A stretch of DNA of 64,000 nucleotides. It comes from Amycolatopsis saalfeldensis. GTDB taxonomy: Bacteria; Actinomycetota; Actinomycetes; Mycobacteriales; Pseudonocardiaceae. The translations under genes were made by a program, and so were the position numbers. Below, in pieces: positions 8,208-16,590 of the stretch. The stretch covers positions 248,001 through 312,000 of the forward strand of contig NZ_FOEF01000006.1 in the NCBI RefSeq assembly GCF_900110575.1. Reading direction: 5' to 3'. The notes under the pieces were generated by a model that was not told where the DNA came from, made no database searches, and saw only the letters and a list, made by a program, of their open reading frames with translations. Numbering within the stretch: the first letter of the stretch is position 1; the number at the start of each line of letters is the position of its first letter.

Positions 8208-9830
8208 TCAGCGCCAGGGCAGGTGGCGCAGCAGCTTCATGCTCGAGGTCATCATCCGGGCCCACACGCTGCCCGGCACCCGTCGCGGCGGGCGCAGCGC
8301 CAGGCCGCGTTGCACGGCGATCGACTGGGCCTCGGTGTACTTCAGCAGGCCCTCGGCGCCGTTGCGGCGGCCGGCGCCGGACTCCTTCATCCCGCCCATC
8401 GGCACGCCGACGCTGCCGAACGTCGCGGCGTAGCCCTCGTTGACGTTCACCGTGCCGGCCTTGAGCCGGGCCGCGACCTCCCAGCCGGCGCGGCCGTTGC
8501 GCGACCAGACGCTGGCGTTGAGCCCGAACGGCGTGTCGTTGGCGCGCTCGATGGCCTCGGTGACGTCGGTGTAGCCGTAGACCGAGACCACCGGCCCGAA
8601 CGTCTCGTCCGCGAACGGCAGCATCCCGGCCGTGACGCCGGTGAGCACCGTCGGCTCGTAGAACAGCGGGCCGAGGTCCGGCCGCGCGCGGCCGCCGGTG
8701 AGCACCTGCGCGCCCTTGGCGCGGGCGTCCTCGACGTGCGTGGAGACCGTCTTCAGCTGGCTTTCCGAGGTCAGCGAACCCATCTGCGCGCTGTAACCGA
8801 GCGCGCCGCCGAGCTTCAACGCGGCCGTGCGGGCGACGAACGCGCGAGTGAACTCCTCGCGGACGCTCTCGTGCACGTAGATCCGCTCCACCGAAACGCA
8901 CAGCTGCCCGGCGGAGGAGAAGCAGGCGGTCACGGCGCCCGTCGCGGCCTTGGCCACGTCCGCGTCCGGCAGCACGATCATCGGGTTCTTGCCGCCCAGC
9001 TCCAGGGAGTAGCTGGTCAGCCGCCGGGCGATCTGGCCGGCCAGGTCCTTGCCCGTCGGCGTCGATCCGGTGAAGCAGAGGTAGTCGCACTCCTCGACCA
9101 GTGCGGGGCCGATGGCCGAGCCGCGCCCGAGCACCACCTGCCACAGCCCGGCCGGCAGGCCCGCCTCCTCGGCCAGCTCCTGCAGCCACAACGCGGACAG
9201 CGCGGTCTGGTTGTCCGGCTTCTGCACCACGGCGTTGCCGGCGGCGAGCGCGGGGAAGACGTCCATCGCGGTCAGCGCCAGCGGGTAGTTCCAGGGCGAG
9301 ATGATCCCGACGACGCCCTTGGGGTGGTGCAGCTCGCCGGCCTTGGTCAGGCCCGGGATCACCCCGGCGCGGCGCCGCGGTGCGAGGAATTTGGCGCTGT
9401 GCTTGCCGTAGTAGGCCGCGACGAGCGCGGAGGCGCTGATCTCGTCGAACGCGTCGATGCGGGCCTTGCCGGCCTCCACCTGCACGAGGTCGAGGGCTTC
9501 GGCCTGGCGGTCGAGGATCAGGTCGTGCAGCCGGACGAGGAAGCGCTGCCGGTCGGCGGCGGGGCGCGCGGCCCAGCCACGCTGCGCCTCTCGCGCGGCG
9601 GCGAAGGCCGAACGCACCTCGGCGTCCGTGGCCTGGGGGAGCGTGGTGATCGGCAGCCCGGTGAACGGCGCCCGCATCCGGACGGGTGCGGAGTCCTCGC
9701 CGCCGGTCACACGGGCCACGAGCCGGGCGGCGCGGTCCGCGGTGGGAGCGCCGGCGACACCGCCGATGGTCGCGGGCTGGGCCGCGTCCGCCGCCGCGCC
9801 GCTCAGGTTCGCCGGTGTCGTGCTGGTCAT
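8208..9830 (-). CDS. gabD2: Succinate-semialdehyde dehydrogenase (NADP+), GabD2 type
   Basis: This enzyme is predicted to oxidise succinate semialdehyde to succinate with NAD(P)+, feeding GABA or 2-oxoglutarate-derived carbon into the TCA cycle. The 540-residue protein is a full aldehyde dehydrogenase. It has SPWNYP with Asn181, the FTGSTPTGK cofactor loop, Glu277 in LELGGKN and the catalytic Cys311 in SAGQLCVS. The long N-terminal extension and overall pattern resemble actinobacterial GabD2 rather than other aldehyde dehydrogenases. The exact substrate is inferred from this resemblance. It ends head-to-head with the LuxR gene. Its upstream neighbour is the membrane-protein gene, 83 bases away on the same strand. 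Confidence 0.82.
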   Translation of the reverse strand: MTSTTPANLSGAAADAAQPATIGGVAGAPTADRAARLVARVTGGEDSAPVRMRAPFTGLPITTLPQATDAEVRSAFAAAREAQRGWAARPAADRQRFLVRLHDLILDRQAEALDLVQVEAGKARIDAFDEISASALVAAYYGKHSAKFLAPRRRAGVIPGLTKAGELHHPKGVVGIISPWNYPLALTAMDVFPALAAGNAVVQKPDNQTALSALWLQELAEEAGLPAGLWQVVLGRGSAIGPALVEECDYLCFTGSTPTGKDLAGQIARRLTSYSLELGGKNPMIVLPDADVAKAATGAVTACFSSAGQLCVSVERIYVHESVREEFTRAFVARTAALKLGGALGYSAQMGSLTSESQLKTVSTHVEDARAKGAQVLTGGRARPDLGPLFYEPTVLTGVTAGMLPFADETFGPVVSVYGYTDVTEAIERANDTPFGLNASVWSRNGRAGWEVAARLKAGTVNVNEGYAATFGSVGVPMGGMKESGAGRRNGAEGLLKYTEAQSIAVQRGLALRPPRRVPGSVWARMMTSSMKLLRHLPWR

Positions 9831-9913
9831 GGCGTCTCCGTTTCAGACCGGTGTTACCGACGAGTACACCATACCGCCGGTACGCCGGGTGTCCAGAGTG
9901 ACGTGAAAATGAT

Positions 9914-10597
9914 TCATGTATCGGGTTCGTCGGTGGTCCGGTGGCGGCCGCGACCCTCGTCCTGCGCTGGGAGCGGCATCGGGTAGCCGTACGGAGGCAG
10001 GCTCGGATAGCCGAACGGAGGGGCGGTGATCCCCGGCGATCGGGGGCGGCGGCCGGAGAGCAGCGCCAGTCCCAGCGTGATCAGGGCGACGACCCCGCCG
10101 GCCAGCAGCACCCAGAACCCGGTCCCGCTGGAGTAGTGGAGCTTTGTGCCGTTGGTCTCCTGGTTGTAGCTCAGCGTCGCGGAGACGTCCATGCCGAACA
10201 TCCACACCGCCGCCACCACGCCCGCGCCCCCGGCGACGAGGGTGATGCGGCCGGCGCCGCGGGCGCGCCCGAACACCAGCACCGCGCCGGCGAGCAGCAC
10301 CACGGAGGCGACGGTCAGCGGGATGCCGTAGTGGGCGACGTGGCTGGTGTCGTAGAACGCGCGCTCGGTGGCCGTCGGCTCGATGCCGAACAGCCGCGTC
10401 CACCCGGTGACGGTCTGCGAAGCCTGGATCTTGCCGTCCGAGGACTCCTCGTAGGCCCAGACCGGCAGGAACGACCCGGTGATCACCAGCACCGCCGCGA
10501 ACACGCCGAGCACTCCGGCGAGCAGCCGCGCCACCGGGCCGGGTTCGGCCGCGGGCGCGGCGGGAGGGGACGAGTGCGGCGGAGGCACGCTGCTCAT
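9914..10597 (-). CDS. Four-helix membrane protein of unknown function
   Basis: This 227-residue protein has a Pro/Ala-rich cytoplasmic start and four predicted membrane segments at about residues 26-47, 91-110, 117-136 and 161-181. Between the first two lies a roughly 43-residue outer loop (EESSDGKIQASQTVTGWTRLF and beyond). A Pro/Tyr/Gly-rich tail with repeated PYGYP-like elements follows the last helix. I recognise no catalytic motif. It lies between gabD2 and a TetR gene on the same strand. The 82- and 93-base gaps make co-transcription possible but not certain. Confidence 0.7.
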   Translation of the reverse strand: MSSVPPPHSSPPAAPAAEPGPVARLLAGVLGVFAAVLVITGSFLPVWAYEESSDGKIQASQTVTGWTRLFGIEPTATERAFYDTSHVAHYGIPLTVASVVLLAGAVLVFGRARGAGRITLVAGGAGVVAAVWMFGMDVSATLSYNQETNGTKLHYSSGTGFWVLLAGGVVALITLGLALLSGRRPRSPGITAPPFGYPSLPPYGYPMPLPAQDEGRGRHRTTDEPDT

Positions 10598-10690
10598 CGA
10601 GGCTCCTCGGCCGGGGCGCGGACCGGCTGGTGCGATTGCATCACGAAAACCCGGCCCGGATAAGGGGCGGTGTCACCTTGCTGCCGTGCC

Positions 10691-11317
10691 TCACTCCTCG
10701 GCGGGCGCGGCGTCGGAGTAGAGCAGGACCGCGATGCGCTTCCATTCCTCCAGCAGCTGACGGCGCCGGTGCGGGTCGCCGCCGAGCTCGGCGTCCAGCG
10801 CGAGGCCCCGGGTGAGGTTGACGGTGAGCCAGAAGAGCAGCTCGGCGCGGTCCTTCGGCAGGTCGCCGGCGACCTGGGTGACGTGTTTGAGGGTGGACCG
10901 GCCCAGCGCGCGGTCCACGGGGCGGATCGCGGCGCGCAGCTCCGGGTCCGTGCGCGCGGCGACCCACAGCTCGGTGACGGCCGTCGACAGCGTGCCCGAG
11001 TAGCCCGTCCACAGCAGGTCGATCGCCGCGGCCACGCCGGACGCGCCGCCGGGCAGGCCGTCGAGCGACGCCGCCAGCTCGCCCCGCAGCCGGTTCGTCA
11101 GGTGCTCGACCGCGGCGGCCATCAGCTCCGCCTTGGTGGCGAAATGGTGCTGCACGGCGCCTTTCGACACCCCGGCGCGGGTGCAGATCTCCTGCACCGA
11201 CGCCCGCGCGTAGCCGATGTCGACCAGGCACTCGATGGTCGCGTCGAGCAGGGCGGTCCGCGTCTGCTCCCGGCGCTGCGCCTGGGTGCGGTGCGACTTC
11301 GCCGCGACCTCGGTCAT
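10691..11317 (-). CDS. TetR-family transcriptional regulator
   Basis: This 208-residue protein has a canonical TetR DNA-binding domain at about residues 18-65: RTALLDATIECLVDIGYARAS, then VQEICTRAGVSKGAVQHHF and TKAELMAA. A helical ligand-binding domain follows. The gene is divergent from an acyl-CoA dehydrogenase/alpha-methylacyl-CoA racemase pair, with 111 bases between. This suggests it represses that pair and itself in response to an acyl-CoA, which is inferred from arrangement only. Confidence 0.85.
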   Translation of the reverse strand: MTEVAAKSHRTQAQRREQTRTALLDATIECLVDIGYARASVQEICTRAGVSKGAVQHHFATKAELMAAAVEHLTNRLRGELAASLDGLPGGASGVAAAIDLLWTGYSGTLSTAVTELWVAARTDPELRAAIRPVDRALGRSTLKHVTQVAGDLPKDRAELLFWLTVNLTRGLALDAELGGDPHRRRQLLEEWKRIAVLLYSDAAPAEE

Positions 11318-11342
11318 CGGGGCTCCCCGCTTGGCACTTTAC

Positions 11343-11364
11343 GTACAGGACTGAACGGATGTAC
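11343..11364. promoter_or_regulatory. Candidate TetR operator in the divergent spacer
   Basis: GTAC half-sites at 11343-11346 and 11361-11364 frame an imperfect dyad of 22 bases within the short spacer between the TetR gene and the acyl-CoA dehydrogenase gene. Position and size fit a TetR dimer. The symmetry is weak. Confidence 0.25.
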
Positions 11365-11428
11365 ATTCCGGCTAGAACTTACCTTCCCCACGTCATGTTT
11401 TCCAGCCCGTCCCGCAGGAGGCGTCGCC

Positions 11429-12580
11429 GTGCCGTTGCAGATCCAGAAGAGCTCGTGGACCACCACCGAGCTGGAAGACCTCCGCGAACTCGCCCGGTCC
11501 TTCCTGCAGAAGGAGCTGGTGCCGAACCAGGAGCGCTGGGCGGCGGAGAAGAAGATCGACCGCGAGGTCTGGACTAAGGCCGGCGAGATCGGGCTGCTCG
11601 CGCTGTCCATCCCCGAGGAGTACGGCGGGGGCGGCGGCACGTTCGCGCACGAGGCCGTGCTGTACGAGGAGCAGGCGCGGGCCGGGGACAGCGCCTGGGG
11701 TGTGACCGTCCACAATGGAATTGTCGCGCACTACCTGCTCGCCTACGCCGCGGAGGAGCGCAAGCGCGAGTGGCTGCCGAAGTTCGCCAGCGGCGAGTTC
11801 GTCGGCGCCGTCGCGATGACCGAGCCGGGCACGGGCTCGGACCTGCAGAACATCAAGACCCGCGCGGTCCGCGACGGCGACCACTACGTGATCAACGGCG
11901 CCAAGACCTTCATCACCAACGGCTACCACGCCGACCTCGTGGTGGTCGCCTGCAAGACCGACCCCGACGCCGGCGCGCAGGGCGTGTCGCTGATCGCGGT
12001 CGAGACCGACACCCCGGGCTTCCGCCGCGGCCGCGTGCTCGACAAGGTCGGCATGAAGGGCCAGGACACCGCGGAGCTGTTCTTCGACGACGTCCGCGTG
12101 CCCGCCGCGAACCTGCTCGGCGACGCCGAGGGCCAGGGCTTCGTCCAGCTGATGCTGCAGCTGCCCCAGGAGCGGCTGATCATCGCCGTCACCGCGGTGG
12201 CCGGCATGGAGGCCGCGATCGACCTGACCCTGCAGTACACCAAGGAGCGCACGGCGTTCGGCCGGCCGATCTTCAATTTCCAGAACACCAAGTTCACCCT
12301 CGCGGAGGCGGCGACCGAGGCGGCGGTGGCACGCGCGTTCGTCGACCAGTGCATCGAGCGTCACCTCAAGGGCGAGCTCGACGTGCAGGGCGCGGCGATG
12401 GCGAAGCTGTGGACCACCGAGCGCGTCAACAAGGTCGTCGACGACTGCCTGCAGCTGTTCGGCGGCTACGGCTACATGACCGAGTACCCGATCGCGCGCG
12501 CCTGGGCCGACGTCCGGATCTCCCGGATCTTCGGCGGAACCAGCGAGATCATGAAGGAGATCATCTCCCGCACGCTCTGA
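11429..12580 (+). CDS. Acyl-CoA dehydrogenase
   Basis: This is a predicted flavoprotein that introduces the alpha-beta double bond into an acyl-CoA. The GTG at 11429 has AGGAGG 7 bases upstream and gives 383 residues, normal for the family. An open frame extends far upstream but is non-coding. Visible motifs are PEEYGGGGG, the FAD-binding VAMTEPGTGSD, KTFITNGYHAD, the ERTAFGRPI segment, LQLFGGYGY and the C-terminal RIFGGTSEIMKEII. The catalytic glutamate is expected in the GTSEIMKE region or the adjacent helix of this subgroup. It is followed by an alpha-methylacyl-CoA racemase gene, which points to branched-chain acyl-CoA oxidation. Confidence 0.9.
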   Translation: MPLQIQKSSWTTTELEDLRELARSFLQKELVPNQERWAAEKKIDREVWTKAGEIGLLALSIPEEYGGGGGTFAHEAVLYEEQARAGDSAWGVTVHNGIVAHYLLAYAAEERKREWLPKFASGEFVGAVAMTEPGTGSDLQNIKTRAVRDGDHYVINGAKTFITNGYHADLVVVACKTDPDAGAQGVSLIAVETDTPGFRRGRVLDKVGMKGQDTAELFFDDVRVPAANLLGDAEGQGFVQLMLQLPQERLIIAVTAVAGMEAAIDLTLQYTKERTAFGRPIFNFQNTKFTLAEAATEAAVARAFVDQCIERHLKGELDVQGAAMAKLWTTERVNKVVDDCLQLFGGYGYMTEYPIARAWADVRISRIFGGTSEIMKEIISRTL

Positions 12581-12614
12581 TTTCCCTTGTCGCGTAAGGA
12601 AAGGACGTGCCGAA

Positions 12615-13766
12615 GTGAAAGCTGGTCCACTGGCCGGGCTGAAGGTGGTGGAGCTGGCCGGGCTCGCGCCCGCGCCGTTCGCCTGCATGATCCTCGCCGA
12701 CCTCGGCGCCGAGGTGGTCCGCGTCGACCGCGCGACCCCGGGCGCCGACGTGCTCGGCCTGCCGAACGACCCGCTGGCGCGCGGCCGGCGCACGATCGGC
12801 GTCAACACCAAGACCGCCGAGGGCGTCGAGCTGGTGCTGAAGCTGGCCGAGACGGCCGACGTGCTGATCGAGGGCTTCCGGCCCGGCGTCATGGAGCGGA
12901 TGGGGCTGGGCCCGGAGGCCGTGCACGCGCGCAACCCGCGCCTGGTCTACGGCCGCATGACCGGCTGGGGCCAGGACGGCCCGCTCTCGGCGGCCGCCGG
13001 CCACGACATCAACTACGTCGGCATCGCGGGCGCGCTCGAGCCGATCGGGCGCGCCGGCGAGCGGCCGGTGCCGCCGCTCAACCTGGTCGGCGACTTCGGC
13101 GGCGGCGGGCTGATGCTCGCGATGGGCGTGCTGGCCGCGCTGCACGAGCGCACCACGTCCGGCCGCGGGCAGGTGGTGGACGCGTCGATGGTCGAGGGCG
13201 CGGCGCTGCTCACCACGAGCCTGCACGGCATGCGCGCGGCCGGCGTCTGGCCGGGGGAGCGCGGGGACAACCTGCTCGACGGCGGCGCGCCGTTCTACGA
13301 CACGTACGAGACCTCCGACGGCAAGTACGTGGCGATCGGCGCGATCGAGATGCGGTTCTGGGGCGACCTGGTGAAGGTGCTCGGCCTCGACGGTCCCGAT
13401 GGCGAGGAGCTGCCGGTGCACGTGGACAAGAGCCAGTGGCCGAAGCTGCGCAAGATCGTCGCCGAGGCCGTGCGCCGCTACCCGCGTGACGAGCTGGTCG
13501 CGCGAGCCGAAGGGACGGACGCCTGCCTGACGCCGGTCCTTTCCCCGTGGGAAGCCGCTTCGCACCCGCAGAACGCGGCTCGCGGCACCTTCGTCGACAT
13601 CGGCGGCACGGTGCAGCCCGCGCCGGCGCCCCGGTTCGACCGCACCCCTCCCGCGACGCCCGAGGCGCCGCACGAGAAGGGCGCCGACACCGAGGAAGTG
13701 CTGGCAGAGCTGGGTTTCGACGCGGCCGGCCTGGCACGCCTGCGCGAGGCGGGCGCGATCGCCTGA
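12615..13766 (+). CDS. Alpha-methylacyl-CoA racemase (CaiB/BaiF family)
   Basis: This enzyme is predicted to interconvert 2R- and 2S-methyl-branched acyl-CoAs so that they can enter beta-oxidation. The 383-residue protein begins with the class III CoA-transferase fold (LKVVELAGLAPAPFACMILADL, here split across strand and helix). It carries GHDINY, whose His matches the catalytic base of mycobacterial MCR, and LVGDFGGGG, whose Asp matches the acid. The full-length racemase pattern distinguishes it from true CoA transferases. The GTG at 12615 follows AAGGAAAGGA. It lies 34 bases after the acyl-CoA dehydrogenase gene and is surely co-transcribed. Branched fatty acids or sterol side chains are plausible substrates. 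Confidence 0.87.
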   Translation: MKAGPLAGLKVVELAGLAPAPFACMILADLGAEVVRVDRATPGADVLGLPNDPLARGRRTIGVNTKTAEGVELVLKLAETADVLIEGFRPGVMERMGLGPEAVHARNPRLVYGRMTGWGQDGPLSAAAGHDINYVGIAGALEPIGRAGERPVPPLNLVGDFGGGGLMLAMGVLAALHERTTSGRGQVVDASMVEGAALLTTSLHGMRAAGVWPGERGDNLLDGGAPFYDTYETSDGKYVAIGAIEMRFWGDLVKVLGLDGPDGEELPVHVDKSQWPKLRKIVAEAVRRYPRDELVARAEGTDACLTPVLSPWEAASHPQNAARGTFVDIGGTVQPAPAPRFDRTPPATPEAPHEKGADTEEVLAELGFDAAGLARLREAGAIA

Positions 13767-13767
13767 C

Positions 13768-14298
13768 TCACAACGGGTTCGAGAGGTCCGAGCGGACGAC
13801 CGAGTACAGGACGTTGTCGCGCCACTCGCCGTCGCGGAAGTCGAAGCCGCGCAACACGCCTTCGCGGGTGAAGCCGGCTTTCTCCAATGAGCGCTGCTCG
13901 GCGCGGTTGCCGGTTTCGGTGGTGGCCTCGACGCGGTTGAGCTGCGTGTGGGCGAACAGGTACCGCACGAGCTGGCGCTGCGCCTCCGTGCCGTGGCCGT
14001 GCCCGCGCGCCTCCGGCAGCAGCACCAGCCCGACGTTCCAGCAGAACGAGCTGGGGCCCGTCCGCGACCGGTGCCACGACACCAGTCCCAGCGCGCGGCC
14101 GCCCAGCGCGGGGACGAGCATGCCGCGGTCGCTGCCGAGCATGCCGTCCTCCTGCCAGCGGCGCCGGACGAAACCGGGGTCGTGCCAGCCGAACCACTGG
14201 TACTCGCCCGCGGTGTCCGGGTCGTTGGTGAGCGCTTCGAGCATCCCCAGGTCCGATTCGCGGACCGGCCGCAGCGTGACTCTCTCGCCGTCGTCCAT
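13768..14298 (-). CDS. GNAT-family N-acetyltransferase
   Basis: This 176-residue protein has the RimJ/RimL-like GNAT pattern: VTLRPVRESDLGMLEALTNDPD at the start, then the acetyl-CoA-binding loop LLPEARGHGHGTEAQRQLV, and NRVEATTETGNRAEQRSLEKAGF near the end. It probably acetylates an amino group of a small molecule or protein N terminus. The substrate cannot be predicted. Its stop codon is one base from the end of the convergent racemase gene. Confidence 0.85.
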   Translation of the reverse strand: MDDGERVTLRPVRESDLGMLEALTNDPDTAGEYQWFGWHDPGFVRRRWQEDGMLGSDRGMLVPALGGRALGLVSWHRSRTGPSSFCWNVGLVLLPEARGHGHGTEAQRQLVRYLFAHTQLNRVEATTETGNRAEQRSLEKAGFTREGVLRGFDFRDGEWRDNVLYSVVRSDLSNPL

Positions 14299-14334
14299 CG
14301 CCGGAGCGTATCCGGGCGCCGACGGCCCGGCGCG

Positions 14335-14374
14335 GGCTCACTCGATAGTGAGCGTCGTCACTCACCCGTGAGCC
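14335..14374. promoter_or_regulatory. Cluster of GTGAG/CTCAC dyads upstream of the GNAT gene
   Basis: GGCTCAC (14335-14341) and GTGAGCC (14368-14374) are exact complements 26 bases apart. Between them lie a second GTGAG (14348) and CTCAC (14361). The four half-sites form nested dyads in the spacer between the leftward GNAT gene and the rightward small membrane protein gene. A regulator site is plausible, but no cognate regulator is nearby. Confidence 0.35.
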
Positions 14375-14506
14375 ACGGGCCCCGGCTCGGCCGGATCCCG
14401 GGTTTTCCGGGCCCGGCGTCACTACAGTGGGGACGACCGCGTGCGGTACCCGCGGGATCACAGGCGGCGTCCGTCGAGGAGGCCGGGGAACGGAGCGGAC
14501 TGAGAC

Positions 14507-14674
14507 ATGTCGAGCGGCCTGAAGAAGATCGTCGTCGTCGCGGTCGTCGTGCTCGTGCTGTTCTTCCTGATCACGCAGCCGACACAGTCCGCCGACCTGG
14601 TGCACCGCGTGCTGGGCTGGCTCCGGGGCGGCGCGGAAGCCATCGTGACGTTCTTCAAGACCCTCTTCGCCTGA
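14507..14674 (+). CDS. Small single-span membrane protein (55 aa)
   Basis: This short protein begins MSSGLKKIVVVAVVVLVLFF and has one strong membrane helix at about residues 8-24. It is followed by ITQPTQSADLVHRVLGWL and an amphipathic C-terminal segment ending TFFKTLFA. The QPTQSA...LGWL pattern recurs in short uncharacterised proteins of Pseudonocardiaceae, from memory of the family rather than a search. GGAG lies 12 bases upstream of the ATG. Codon use is normal for the window. Function unknown, envelope location likely. Confidence 0.65.
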   Translation: MSSGLKKIVVVAVVVLVLFFLITQPTQSADLVHRVLGWLRGGAEAIVTFFKTLFA

Positions 14675-14851
14675 TCACGCTCCGTGTTCTCCGGTCCTTT
14701 GTGACGCACTGTCACCGGATCTCGGAATGCGGGCCCGCGCTCGACCATCCGGGTGGATTGACCCCTGAAACGGCCTGGTCGCGGAATTAGTCGAGGCCCG
14801 GGTATGGCGGAGAAAGCACCCCCGGCCCTACGGTGCTCACATTGCGTGATC

Positions 14852-14903
14852 GGCCGGTTCTCCCGTCCCTCGGGAACCGGCCGAAAGCGGGGGTTTTCCC
14901 GCT
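14852..14903 (+). other. Two adjacent hairpins in the 316-base spacer before the gene at 14991
   Basis: GGCCGGTTC (14852-14860) pairs with GAACCGGCC (14874-14882). Immediately after, AGCGGG (14886-14891) pairs with CCCGCT (14898-14903). They lie in the otherwise empty spacer 14675-14990. They may end transcription of the small membrane protein gene or fold in the leader of the next gene. There is no T-run after the second hairpin. Confidence 0.4.
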
Positions 14904-14990
14904 CGATCTCGCGGTGGGGTTGCAAGTCGTGCAAGCGCAACGGGGCCGGCGGTCAGGGCCGGCCCGTCGGGGACCAATGAGGAGGCAGGG

Positions 14991-15473
14991 ATGACCGGAG
15001 ATCCCGGAGTGGACGCGTTGATCCGGCAGTGGGCCGCGGAACGCGAGCGGACCCCCGAGGAGCAGGAGGTCGACCGCATCGCGTCCGCCTGGCTGGCCGA
15101 CGCGCCCCAGGCGCCACCCGGCATCCCCGGCCAGCGGGCCCGCTCCGGACCCGCGCGGTGGGCCCCGGTCGACGCGGCCGACCCCGGTTACCTCGACGCC
15201 ATGCGCGTCCGCCTGCCCGAAGTCCCCGAAGAGCTGCTCGTGGCCGCCGCCGGCTGGTGGCAGATGGTCGGCGACGTCGCCGAGGCCGAGCTGTGGTGGG
15301 ACGCCGGCATCAGCCCGCTCGACCAGCGGGCCCTCGACTACCGCGCGGCGGGCCTCGCGCCCTCGGACCTGAGCCGCCGGCTCGGCCCGATGACCGTGCT
15401 CCAGCACCTGCGCCGCGGCAGCGCCCCGGCCTGGTGCGTCGCCCGGCTGGCCAGGCAGCAGAAGTCCGCCTGA
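14991..15473 (+). CDS. Conserved hypothetical protein (160 aa)
   Basis: This is a soluble predicted protein with an acidic N-terminal helix (DALIRQWAAERERTPEEQEV) and a proline-rich linker. Its Trp-rich middle reads LLVAAAGWWQMVGDVAEAEL, then WWDAGISPLDQRALDYRAAGL. It ends LARQQKSA. AGGAGG stands 6-11 bases before the ATG. I recognise no domain. The GLAPSDLSRRLG segment near residue 120 could be a small helix-turn-helix, but this is weak. It is flanked by the small membrane protein gene and the lytic transglycosylase gene, all on the same strand. Confidence 0.65.
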   Translation: MTGDPGVDALIRQWAAERERTPEEQEVDRIASAWLADAPQAPPGIPGQRARSGPARWAPVDAADPGYLDAMRVRLPEVPEELLVAAAGWWQMVGDVAEAELWWDAGISPLDQRALDYRAAGLAPSDLSRRLGPMTVLQHLRRGSAPAWCVARLARQQKSA

Positions 15474-15531
15474 CGGGACGGTTTCACACGGCCGGGTGAA
15501 CCGGCGTGGCGGCCCCGATCCCCAGCACCGC

Positions 15532-15648
15532 GTAACGCTACTGTGCGGTTCGTCGTTACTAATCCGACTACAGTCACGGCGGAAACGGGTTCCTGCATGC
15601 TGACCGGCTGCAGCCCGTGTCCGCCTACTTCCGGTCGGATCAGTAACG
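15532..15648 (+). ncRNA. Candidate structured leader RNA of the transglycosylase gene
   Basis: An outer stem of 15-base arms, CGTTACTAATCCGAC (15554-15568) with GTCGGATCAGTAACG (15634-15648), has one mismatch (A15561 with C15641). Nested inside is a second long hairpin: GGCGGA (15578-15583) with TCCGCC (15620-15625), ACGGG (15585-15589) with CCCGT (15614-15618), and CTGCA (15593-15597) with TGCAG (15609-15613). A GTAACG at 15532-15537 could pair instead with CGTTAC at 15554-15559 and break the outer stem. The element ends 39 bases before the ribosome site. It does not show the conserved GGGGAA blocks expected of the c-di-AMP ydaO riboswitch that often precedes wall-hydrolase genes. A protein-binding DNA dyad is the alternative reading. 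Confidence 0.45.
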
Positions 15649-15702
15649 TGCGCGGGCTCGTTGTGTGATCGACCGACCGCCACGCTGGAGGACCTGAGTT
15701 TC

Positions 15703-16590
15703 GTGCCGACCACCGGACAGACCGAGGACGAGGCCGCGGCCCCGGCCGCACCGGGCCCGGCCCGCCCCCGCCGCGGGGTGGCCGTGGCCGTGCGGCTGGC
15801 CGTGGTGGTCGTCGTGCTGGCCGTGGCCGGCGGCGGCGTCTGGCTGGTCACCCGCGCTTCGGCGCCGGTGGCGAGCCCGACCACCACCGACATCCCGGCG
15901 CTGAGCGTCAAGGCGGCCGACGTGAAGCCCGGATCGATCGTGCCGGTCAGCGCCGTCGTCGCGGGCGGCGCCGGCGAGGGCACCGCGCCGCAGTCGGCCC
16001 AGCCCTCGGGCGGCGACCCGCTCGACGGGTGGGCGCGGAAGGTCGCCGGGGTCACCGGCATCCCGGCGCGGGCCCTGCACGCGTACGGCAACGCGGAGCT
16101 GGCCATGCGCTCGGCCGACCCGGGCTGCCGCATCTCCTGGGCGACGCTGGCTGGCATCGGCCGCATCGAGTCGAACCACGGCCAGTACGGCGGGGCCGTG
16201 CTCGGCGCCGACGGCCGCCCGTCCAAGCCGATCATCGGCGTCCCGCTCAACGGCTCCGCCGGCGTCCAGGCCATCGGCGACACCGACGGCGGCCGGATCG
16301 ACGGCGACCCGGTGGCCGACCACGCCGTCGGCCCGATGCAGTTCATCCCCAGCACCTGGCGCAAGTGGGCGTCCGACGGCAACGGCGACGGCATCGGCGA
16401 CCCCCAGCAGATCGACGACGCCGCGCTCGCCGCGGGCCGGTACCTCTGCGCGGGCGGGCGCAACATGGCGACGCCGTCCGGCTGGTGGTCGGGAATCCTG
16501 TCGTACAACAACTCCACCGAGTACGCGCAGAAGGTGTTCGGCCTCGCCGACGGGTACGCCAAGAGCGCCCAGCAGGTGCGGGCCGGCTGA
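15703..16590 (+). CDS. Membrane-anchored lytic murein transglycosylase
   Basis: This enzyme is predicted to cleave the MurNAc-GlcNAc bond in peptidoglycan outside the membrane. The 295-residue protein has an N-terminal cytoplasmic tail and one membrane helix (VRLAVVVVVLAVAGGGVWLV, about residues 29-48). A Ser/Thr/Pro/Ala linker follows, then the SLT/MltB-like catalytic domain with Glu in GRIESNHGQYGG, AVGPMQFIPSTWRKW, GDGIGDPQQIDDAALAAGRYL and WWSGILSYNNS. The GTG at 15703 has GGAGG 11 bases upstream. A TTG at 15661 would add 14 residues but lacks a ribosome site. The leader contains the nested inverted repeat described separately, suggesting post-transcriptional or operator control. Confidence 0.88.
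   Translation: MPTTGQTEDEAAAPAAPGPARPRRGVAVAVRLAVVVVVLAVAGGGVWLVTRASAPVASPTTTDIPALSVKAADVKPGSIVPVSAVVAGGAGEGTAPQSAQPSGGDPLDGWARKVAGVTGIPARALHAYGNAELAMRSADPGCRISWATLAGIGRIESNHGQYGGAVLGADGRPSKPIIGVPLNGSAGVQAIGDTDGGRIDGDPVADHAVGPMQFIPSTWRKWASDGNGDGIGDPQQIDDAALAAGRYLCAGGRNMATPSGWWSGILSYNNSTEYAQKVFGLADGYAKSAQQVRAG

Noticed and set aside
15532..15648. c-di-AMP (ydaO) riboswitch
   Set aside because: Gene context fits, but the conserved GGGGAA-type blocks and multi-stem layout are not seen. A covariance-model search would settle it.
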